Shown one piece after another: positions 1 through 7,500 of a stretch of 32,482 bases of DNA. The first letter of the stretch is position 1. Each line of letters begins with the position of its first letter. The stretch covers positions 1 to 32,482 of the forward strand of contig CANRMC010000015.1 in NCBI GenBank assembly GCA_947631605.1. Reading direction: 5' to 3'. The notes under the pieces are model-generated. The model ran no database searches. It saw only the letters and a program-made list of their open reading frames with translations, and had not been told where the DNA came from. The translations under genes were made by a program, and so were the position numbers. The DNA comes from an uncultured Lachnospiraceae bacterium (GTDB taxonomy: Bacteria; Bacillota; Clostridia; Lachnospirales; Lachnospiraceae).

Positions 1-780
1 CCGAATGGTCAGCAAGTACGGAATAACCCTCAATCAAATATTCCTCCGGTTATGACGGAAGCACCAAAACCGGATACATCTAACGATAAAGCACCAACCC
101 CGGAAGCACCGAAGGCGGAGCCGGTAAAGGCACCAACACCGGAAGCGCCGAAAGCAGAGCCGGTAAAAGCGCCAACGCCGGAAGTACCGAAGTCAGAACC
201 GGTAAAAGCACCGGCACCGGAAGCGCCGAAGGCAGAGCCGGTAAAAGCACCAGCACCGGAAGCGCCGAAAGCAGAACCGGTAAAAGCATCAGCACCGGAA
301 GCGCCGAAGGCAGAACCGGTAAAAGCACCAGCACCGGAAGCACCGAAGAAGGACGAACAGGGAACTGAAAAAACGGAAGCGCCTTTGAAAGAAGAAAAAC
401 CGGCAGTGGAGTCGGAGGCAGCGGCAACAACACAGTTAGCACCACAGCAGGCTCCGGGAATGCCGATGACGCGGCCAGTTCCTCATTTTGTGAGACTTCG
501 TACAAAAGAAGAGATCTATATAACGAAAAATGAGTTTAAGATTGGTAAATCCAGAGTGCATTCTGATTATGCGATTGAGAATAATACAGCGATCAGCAGA
601 GTGCATTGTGTGATCATTCAGAAAAACGGCGTTAATTATCTGAAGGATAATAACTCGACAAACGGAACCTATATCGATGGAAGACGGTTGAATCCGGATG
701 AAGAGATACTTCTCAAAAATAAAACCCAGATCCGAATGGGAGACGAGGACTTTATATTCCTTCTGAGAAAAGGAGAATAG
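1..780 (+). CDS. FHA-domain phosphothreonine-binding protein, 5' end outside the window
   Basis: The reading frame is open from base 1 and the residues before the first ATG at 52 continue in frame without a stop. The gene therefore very likely begins upstream and 52 is probably internal. About 259 residues are visible. The first part is a low-complexity Pro/Ala/Glu/Lys tandem repeat, then an acidic linker. A C-terminal FHA domain spans about residues 145-240, counted from the ATG at 52. FHA hallmarks are visible: IGKS, SRVH near residue 181, and NSTNGT near 201-206. FHA domains bind phosphothreonine peptides, so this is the candidate reader of the kinase two genes downstream. The stop lies one base before the phosphatase start, so the genes are very likely co-transcribed. 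The repeat region probably acts as a flexible spacer (inference). The FHA call is strong; the partner and the missing N-terminus are unknown. Confidence 0.9.
   Translation, partial: PNGQQVRNNPQSNIPPVMTEAPKPDTSNDKAPTPEAPKAEPVKAPTPEAPKAEPVKAPTPEVPKSEPVKAPAPEAPKAEPVKAPAPEAPKAEPVKASAPEAPKAEPVKAPAPEAPKKDEQGTEKTEAPLKEEKPAVESEAAATTQLAPQQAPGMPMTRPVPHFVRLRTKEEIYITKNEFKIGKSRVHSDYAIENNTAISRVHCVIIQKNGVNYLKDNNSTNGTYIDGRRLNPDEEILLKNKTQIRMGDEDFIFLLRKGE
91..348 (+). repeat. 39-bp tandem repeat encoding APxPEAPKAEPVK units
   Basis: Six full 13-residue units and one partial unit follow each other inside the FHA gene, with consensus A-P-[TA]-P-E-A-P-K-A-E-P-V-K. The DNA copies differ by few bases, so copy number could change by slippage or recombination. 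The composition suggests an extended, flexible spacer before the FHA domain. Confidence 0.85.
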
Positions 781-781
781 A

Positions 782-1552
782 ATGGATTATATAGCTACTT
801 ATAATACAGATATCGGCATCAGAAAGAATACAAATCAGGATTCTCTGGCGATCAGGGTGATCCAGTCGCCGGCAGGCAAAGTTTCCTTTGGAATCGTATG
901 CGATGGCATGGGCGGTCTGGAAAAAGGCGAAGTAGCCAGTAAAGAAGTGATCATGGCATTTTGCAAATGGTTTGATGAAACATTCGTCAGTGATCTGGTG
1001 AATAACCGTTTTTCGGTGACGTCGCTTCGGGAACAGTGGGATGATATCATTCAGGTGCAGAATAAGCGGCTCGGAAACTACGGAGCGGCAAATAACCTGA
1101 TGCTGGGAACCACGGTTTCTGCGATCCTCATGTATAATGATGAATATTATATCGTGCATGTGGGGGATAGCCGGGTATATGAGATGGCAAAAAATGTAAG
1201 ACAGCTTACCAATGATCAGACGTTTGTTGCAAGAGAAATTGCAATGGGAAGAATGACGGAAGAACAGGCAAAGACGGATCCGCGCCGGAGCGTGTTGCTT
1301 CAGTGTGTAGGCGCATCGCCGGTGGTCGAACCTGATTTTATAAAAGGACATCTGAAAAAAGATGCGGTATATCTGTTATGTTCCGATGGGTTCCGGCACC
1401 AGATTTCCGATGAGGAAATGATGGATAAACTGGGACCGGAGGCAGCAGCGACTGAAGAAGATCTGCAGTATGGCTGCGTGTATCTCACGGAGCTTGTCAA
1501 GAACAGACATGAAACGGATAATATATCGGTAGCAGTGATCAGAACAATGTAG
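782..1552 (+). CDS. PP2C-family Ser/Thr protein phosphatase
   Basis: This is a 256-residue, single-domain metal-dependent PP2C phosphatase with no membrane segment, expected in the cytosol. Metal-binding and catalytic motifs are intact: NQDS at 18-21, DGMGG at 41-45, GDSR at 128-131, SDG at 201-203 and DN at 246-247. Family members remove phosphate from Ser/Thr on kinases and their substrates using Mn2+ or Mg2+. The ATG lies one base after the FHA stop and has AGGAGA five bases upstream. The kinase starts 12 bases after its stop. The role inferred from context is the eraser for that kinase. The length is typical and nothing appears missing. Confidence 0.95.
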   Translation: MDYIATYNTDIGIRKNTNQDSLAIRVIQSPAGKVSFGIVCDGMGGLEKGEVASKEVIMAFCKWFDETFVSDLVNNRFSVTSLREQWDDIIQVQNKRLGNYGAANNLMLGTTVSAILMYNDEYYIVHVGDSRVYEMAKNVRQLTNDQTFVAREIAMGRMTEEQAKTDPRRSVLLQCVGASPVVEPDFIKGHLKKDAVYLLCSDGFRHQISDEEMMDKLGPEAAATEEDLQYGCVYLTELVKNRHETDNISVAVIRTM

Positions 1553-1564
1553 CGGGGTTAGAGT

Positions 1565-3688
1565 ATGACGAAGGAAGGTACCGTATTAGACGGTAAATAT
1601 GAAATATTAAAGGAAATCGGCAGAGGCGGAATGTCGATCGTTTATCTCGCCAGAGATAACCGTCTGAATAAGCAGTGGGCGGTAAAAGAGATCAAGAACG
1701 ACGGCTCCAAAAGTGCGGAAACCCTGTTAAAAGGGCTTGAACGGGAAGCGAATATCCTGAAAAACGTGGATCATCCGGTTCTGCCTCGTATCGTTGATAT
1801 TATCAACAGAAAAGGAACCATCTATGTCGTGATGGACTTCATCGAGGGTACCAATCTGTCTGATAAACTGAAGGAGGAAGGCGCACAGCCACAGGAGACA
1901 GTGATCGAGTGGGCGAGACAGCTTGCCAGCGCTTTGGATTATCTGCACTCCATGAATCCGCCTGTCATTTACAGAGACATGAAACCATCCAATGTCATGC
2001 TGAAACCGGAAGGCGGCGTGAAGCTGATCGACTTTGGTACGGCGAAAGAATATACCATTGAGAATAATGCGGACACGACGGCGCTTGGTACGAGAGGGTA
2101 TGCTGCGCCGGAGCAGTTTGGTGATGCACAGGGACGCGGTCTGTATAATACAGACGCCAGAACGGATATTTATAATCTGGGTGCCACGCTTTACCATATG
2201 GTAACCGGTATGAACCCTTGCGAGCCGCCATATGAGATCAAGCCGATCCGTGAATGGAATCCGGCGCTTTCAACCGGTCTTGAAAAAATCATTTTAAAAT
2301 GTACGCAGCCAAACCCGAACGACCGATATCAGTCCTGTTCGGAGCTTTTGTATGCTTTGGATCATTATACGGAACTGGACGATTCCTTTAAGAAGGCAAA
2401 TAAAAAGAAAATGGCGATATTTGCAGCTTCTGCCGTTCTTACGATCGCAGCCGGCATTACGTCCATTGTAGGATATGCCGGAATTAAACGGATTCAGAGA
2501 GAAAACTATGCGGCATATATTGATGCCGGAAATGAGGCAAAATCGAGCGGCGATTATGTGAATGCGGCGGAGCAGTATAAGCATGCTTTTGATCTGAAGG
2601 GTGAAGACGCCGAAGGGTATGTAAAATATATTGATCTATACATTGACGCCATGCATGACATGACGGAGAACGAGGAACCTGCGATCAAACTGGAAGACGG
2701 TCTGAATGTTGTGGCAAACCGGATCAAGAACGGATACGGCGGAGTTGATGAAAACGACGAGGTATTGTATAAGATCGGTCTGACTTATTTCGTGGAAATG
2801 GAAGACTACAACGCTGCATCGAAGTATTTTAATATGGTAGACGAAAAGGATGAAGAGTATGGAGAACTGGCGGGATACTATGGCAGCATTTCCATGATCC
2901 TTTCCAGCACCCATGTAAATCCGGATGAACTTCTGGAGCAGGTAAACGGATTTGCCCAATATAATATGGATAAATTTTCAAATGAAGATCAGGAGAAATT
3001 CATTAACTACCGGACGCTTGCAATGATCTATACGACCTATATTTCCAATGACGGGGTTGCTGCTCAGGCGGAGGATGTCATGACAAAGGCTCTGGAGGAT
3101 CTGTCGGAATACAGCGGCGAAGACGCCATGCGGTTTAACTACTACTACAACGACAGCCTTTCTGTTATTTATGAGCAGTTGGCAAAAGAGAATAATTCTG
3201 ATACATATTATTCGCTGGCGATCAACTCCTGCTATGAAGTTGTCAACCAGATCATGGGTGAAGTGACGGTAGGACCGGACAGCTCCAATGAAAACATTCA
3301 GGCATACAATAAAGCATATGTCAATAAAATGTGCAAGATTGCCGAAATGTATGGCAGCATAAACGACTATGATAATGCGGTCATGACCTATGAAGACGCA
3401 GAAATGATCATGGGTAAGGACAGCAGCTTCAGCCAGAAACTTTATTCAGAACATTTGAATTATATATATGAAACGTTTGAAGAAAAACAGATGGATCCAA
3501 TGCTTTGGTCTGCAACTCAGGTAGAAACGATCCTTGCGGTTTATAATGAAAGCAAGGATGTAAAGGATATTTCCAATAATACCACATGGGTGAAGCGGAA
3601 AACCGTCATGGACAGACTGAGTGAACAGGAAACCTCCGGCACAGAGCCGGCGGAAGCCGATACCGAAGCGGATGAGATGGGAGAGTGA
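1565..3688 (+). CDS. transmembrane Ser/Thr protein kinase with TPR-like C-terminal domain
   Basis: The 707-residue protein starts with a Hanks-type kinase domain (about 10-270). It shows a Gly-rich loop GRGGMS (19-24), VAIK-type Lys41, catalytic YRDMKPSN with Asp138, DFG at 156-158 and APE at 181-183. The usual HRD histidine is Tyr. The activation loop has several threonines (171-176). One hydrophobic helix, about 284-306, preceded by a KKANKKK basic patch, places the kinase inside and the remaining ~400 residues outside. The outer part is helical and rich in Tyr, Ala and Asp, with TPR-like segments such as one near residues 320-350. It lacks the PASTA repeats of PknB/PrkC. The substrate is unknown; the adjacent acidic protein is a candidate. 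The last base of the stop is the first base of the next gene, suggesting translational coupling. Confidence 0.95.
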   Translation: MTKEGTVLDGKYEILKEIGRGGMSIVYLARDNRLNKQWAVKEIKNDGSKSAETLLKGLEREANILKNVDHPVLPRIVDIINRKGTIYVVMDFIEGTNLSDKLKEEGAQPQETVIEWARQLASALDYLHSMNPPVIYRDMKPSNVMLKPEGGVKLIDFGTAKEYTIENNADTTALGTRGYAAPEQFGDAQGRGLYNTDARTDIYNLGATLYHMVTGMNPCEPPYEIKPIREWNPALSTGLEKIILKCTQPNPNDRYQSCSELLYALDHYTELDDSFKKANKKKMAIFAASAVLTIAAGITSIVGYAGIKRIQRENYAAYIDAGNEAKSSGDYVNAAEQYKHAFDLKGEDAEGYVKYIDLYIDAMHDMTENEEPAIKLEDGLNVVANRIKNGYGGVDENDEVLYKIGLTYFVEMEDYNAASKYFNMVDEKDEEYGELAGYYGSISMILSSTHVNPDELLEQVNGFAQYNMDKFSNEDQEKFINYRTLAMIYTTYISNDGVAAQAEDVMTKALEDLSEYSGEDAMRFNYYYNDSLSVIYEQLAKENNSDTYYSLAINSCYEVVNQIMGEVTVGPDSSNENIQAYNKAYVNKMCKIAEMYGSINDYDNAVMTYEDAEMIMGKDSSFSQKLYSEHLNYIYETFEEKQMDPMLWSATQVETILAVYNESKDVKDISNNTTWVKRKTVMDRLSEQETSGTEPAEADTEADEMGE

Positions 3689-4551
3689 TGAGTATGGGGA
3701 CATATAACGTATTATTTTACGGCGGACTGATACTGGCAATCCTCTTTCTGATTGCAACCGTAGTGCTGTTTTTCGTATTGAAGATACCGAAAGTATTCGG
3801 CGACCTGACCGGACGGACGGAACGTAAGAGTATTGAAGAGATCAGAAAAACCGGATATGAGTCCAAATCCAAGCAGGAGGCTATCCGGGAAGAAACCAGC
3901 AGGATCACAGTCCGGGATGCGGAAAATGATCCGGAGACCGGCAACCTGAAACGAAAAAATATTGAGCGGAAAGCGGCGTTAGACGCTAAGCTTTCGAGTA
4001 AGGAATCGGAGATCAAGGCTTCTTTGGAAGATGAAACAGAAGTGCTTGGCGCAGAGAAACATGAAAGTGAATACGGCGAGCAGACAGAAATTCTGGAAAC
4101 CGGCTCTGACAATGAGACAACCGATATCCTGAAACAATATCCTTCGGAAGAAGAGGAAAGCGATACAACGGATATATTGACTTCGGAAGATGACGGCGGA
4201 ACAACGGATATCCTGACGTCAGATGACGACGACAGTACAACCGATAGATCGACGCCGGAGGATGAGGGAGATACCACAGACATTCTGACATCAGAAGACG
4301 AAGAAGCCGACAGGACAGATGTTCTGACAGCGGAGAATGAAAGCGATATTACAGATATTTTGATACCGGAAAAAGATGAAGCGGCCGGAACCAAAGAGTC
4401 AATTCCAATGGACATCATAGGAAGATACAGCGCAGAGGAAACGGCGGTTCTTCGGAATATTCATGATACGCCGGAAGAAGATAAAAATACTGTTGCCGGC
4501 ATCCAATACATTTATAACGTAACTGTAGTTCATACAAGCGAAGCATTGTAG
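3688..4551 (+). CDS. membrane-anchored acidic protein with T-[DEA]-[IV]-L motif array
   Basis: I do not recognise a family. The 287-residue protein has one N-terminal membrane helix (about 10-32) followed by basic residues, which by the positive-inside rule puts the rest in the cytosol. A charged segment follows. From about residue 117 there is a very acidic region with about ten copies of T-[DEA]-[IV]-L, one degenerate. The start is uncertain: ATG 3688 overlaps the kinase stop as TGATG, GTG 3685 is in frame just upstream, and ATG 3694 is better spaced from GGGAG at 3679-3683. Context suggests a substrate or scaffold for the kinase, phosphatase and FHA protein (inference). Acidic low-complexity regions can look repetitive by chance, but synonymous codons differ between copies, which favours selection on the peptide. 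Confidence 0.85.
   Translation: MSMGTYNVLFYGGLILAILFLIATVVLFFVLKIPKVFGDLTGRTERKSIEEIRKTGYESKSKQEAIREETSRITVRDAENDPETGNLKRKNIERKAALDAKLSSKESEIKASLEDETEVLGAEKHESEYGEQTEILETGSDNETTDILKQYPSEEEESDTTDILTSEDDGGTTDILTSDDDDSTTDRSTPEDEGDTTDILTSEDEEADRTDVLTAENESDITDILIPEKDEAAGTKESIPMDIIGRYSAEETAVLRNIHDTPEEDKNTVAGIQYIYNVTVVHTSEAL
4036..4452 (+). repeat. array of about ten short T-[DEA]-[IV]-L peptide motifs
   Basis: In order the motifs read TEVL, TEIL, TDIL, TDIL, TDIL, TDRS (degenerate), TDIL, TDVL, TDIL and TAVL. They are separated by 9-27 acidic residues, and most are preceded by Thr, Glu or Asp. Codons for Asp-Ile-Leu vary between copies (gat atc ctg, gat ata ttg, gac att ctg, gat att ttg), so this is not a fresh DNA duplication. 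Thr followed by a hydrophobic residue at +3 matches a known FHA ligand preference class. Phosphorylation is inferred. Confidence 0.75.
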
Positions 4552-4564
4552 AGGGGGATTAGGA

Positions 4565-7500
4565 ATGAAAGAAATAATGAAAGGAAAACGGAATCTGGCT
4601 TCCAGAATCATTGCGGTTCTGCTTTCGCTTGTCATGGTACTGAGTGTGCTTTATGTATCAAACAAGGATAAGGAAGTCAGTGCGGAAGAAACGCTGTCAG
4701 AAGGTACGACTCCGATAGACTGTACTGCGCCGAAGATAAAGGTGAGCGGAACAAGTTCGGCAGAGACAGACACAAAGGAGATTACGCTAAAATTCTATGG
4801 AAATGTTAATGTATCTTTTGGATTGAATAATATTGTGGCTGACAGCGGAACAGTGACTTATGAGTATAATGGTACATATTATTCAACAGGCAACAGTTCC
4901 GATATGAATAAAATATCACTGTGTGCAGATTCTCAGGAAGCGACTATTGATATTTATGTGGCGAATGAGGTAATTGCAGATGGTTCAGAAGTAAATCCGC
5001 TTGTCACGTTGAAACTGCAATATGCCGGTGATGAAGAAGCACTCAAAACCAAGCTGGGTCAGGCAACGGCAAAGTATGATATTATGACCCAAAAATTGAA
5101 CATTCAGACTGGATTGAGCACTGTAAATGCAGGAAGTACAATTCCTTTTGATGCAGAAACAACGGAATATGTATATGGGGAACTGCTTTATGGTGTGACG
5201 ACAGAAAGTAATGGTACGGTAAATGACTGGCAGAGTGATTCTGCAGTTACGATTGGTAAATCCGGTAATTATTATCCACATATACAGTTAAAAATGAATG
5301 GAACTGTTGTGACGGAAACAAAGGTTGAAAAAAGTCCGATATTATGTGACAGTGAACCTCCGACAGTATCATATATTTCTCTGAACTCGGGAGCGGATGC
5401 CAAAGGCACAGTAAATGGGACAACTGTAACTAATGCATATATTACAGATACTTATACTGTAAGTTTTACTTCGAGCGAGGCTGGAACTGTCTCTTTGACA
5501 AAGGATGGAGAAGTGGTTGATATTACTGACCAGCAAGTTCAGAAAGATCAAACTAAAACAGTTACAATACCGCAGGCAAAGTCGACAGATGCGGGGCAAA
5601 CCGTATCTTATAAGCTGGAAGTAAAAGATACGTTGGGCAATGTGGCTCCGAATGCACCTGTAATTTCAATCAATTATTTATCCGGAAATACGACAATTTC
5701 CGATGTGAAAGTAAATGATAAATCTGTTACGGAAAATGAAAAAGTTATTACAAAGAAAAATAGTGATGGAAATGTTGTGATTTCAGCCAATGTTTCCGCT
5801 GATATTGAAATCAAATCCGTGAAGCTTTTCCAAAAAGAAGCAGGAACCGATAATTACAAGGAAACGTCTGCTTTACAGCCTTCACAAAATAATCAGTATA
5901 CATTCACGTTAAACAATCTTGCTGAGGGTTCAAATGATTACAGAATTGAAGTGGAAAACGCCTACGCTGAGAAGTACGATTTTGATTTTACACTTGTAAT
6001 TGATAATACTGCGCCGGCACTTCCTGAGTTTACATTGAAAACAACGACAGACGGTCAGAGTGAATCAGTAAAGCCGGAGGATGCACTGACCCAAAAGCTA
6101 TCACTGCATAAGAATAAGGATGCTACGGTTACCCTGCCATTTTCAGATACCACAAATATTTCTTCATTAACGGTCTATGCGAAAGTCGGAGACGTAACAA
6201 GTCAGAAACAGGTAATTAATTTAAATGCCAAAACCATAAGAAGTTCTGTAACTTCACCGGAGATTCCGCTTTCTACCTTTCATGCAGGGTTATCTGAAAA
6301 CCAGATCAAGGGTAATGAAGTAAAATATTATGCAGATGTTAAGGATGAGGCTGAAAACAGTAAGGAGTATTTATTATTTACAGTAGCGTATTATAAAGAT
6401 GAACTTACAGTATCGGAGGTCTCTATCGAAAACTTCGAGCTGAATCCAGTTGCAGGTGCACAGGCGGCAGCGGCAACGGTTATTGAGAGTTTTACGCATG
6501 ATGGAAAGACGGGAACACTGACAAATGCATATTCCTATGATATTTCCTTTACGGTTACTTCCGATGTAGAACTTCAGAAGTCGGATATAACGCTTTCTGC
6601 CAATGGAAATTCACTTGAATTAGAAATTTCTTCTTTTGAAAAATCATCAGAAGAAGATGGAATATATGTATATAAAGGCAAATATGAACTAAATAACAGT
6701 TTGAATGGAAACACAGTAACCTATAAGGTTCAGGCAAAGAATTCAAATGACGTAACCGCAGAGAAAGAGGCAACTATCTTATTTATTGATATTTTGGCTC
6801 CGACAGTTACGGAAGTTAAGGAAGAATTAACATATAACGTAAAGAATGAAATGGAAGATGATACCACGTGGTATCGGAATCTTACGGTTGTTTATAGCGC
6901 CTCGGATGCTCCTGAGACAAAGGAGTCAATCGCCTCCGGAATCAAAAAACTGGAGGTTTCGCAGGATAATGGTGATTATGCGGAGGTTTCGGAACAGGGT
7001 GGAAAATATCTGGTGACCGTAAAGGCATCGGATGATAAGCAAGGTACAGATATCCGCCTCAGAGTTACTGATAATGCGGGTAATATTTACTACTATCCAG
7101 GTGAAGAGGAATTTGATACCTACCATGTAGATAATGCTGCACCGGTTGTCAGCCTTTCCGTACAGGACGAGAAAGGAAATGCTTTGACGAATGGCGGAAG
7201 GCTTTCCGGTATTCCGCAGATTGTGTATAGCATGACCGATGATCTGTATTTGAAGGGAAATGTTACCGTTTCTTATCCGAACGGTTCAACGGTTACTGCG
7301 TTTACAACCGAGGGTGATCCATGGACAGAAAAAACAGCGCAGGGGACTTTTTCTCTGAAGACAGTTCTGGAAGAAGCTGAACAGACAATGTCTGACGGTA
7401 CATATACGATCACTCTGAAAGCAGAAGATACGATTGGAGCGATTACTCCTGTTACATTCACGTTTACGATTGACAACAAACCACCGGAAGTAACAAAGAT

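Noticed and set aside
91..348. CRISPR-like array
   Set aside because: The repeats are contiguous without spacers and encode an in-frame peptide repeat.
4036..4452. Reading the acidic motif array as a calcium-binding RTX or EF-hand repeat
   Set aside because: There is no GGxGxD or DxDxDG spacing; Asp and Glu positions vary while Thr and Leu stay fixed.
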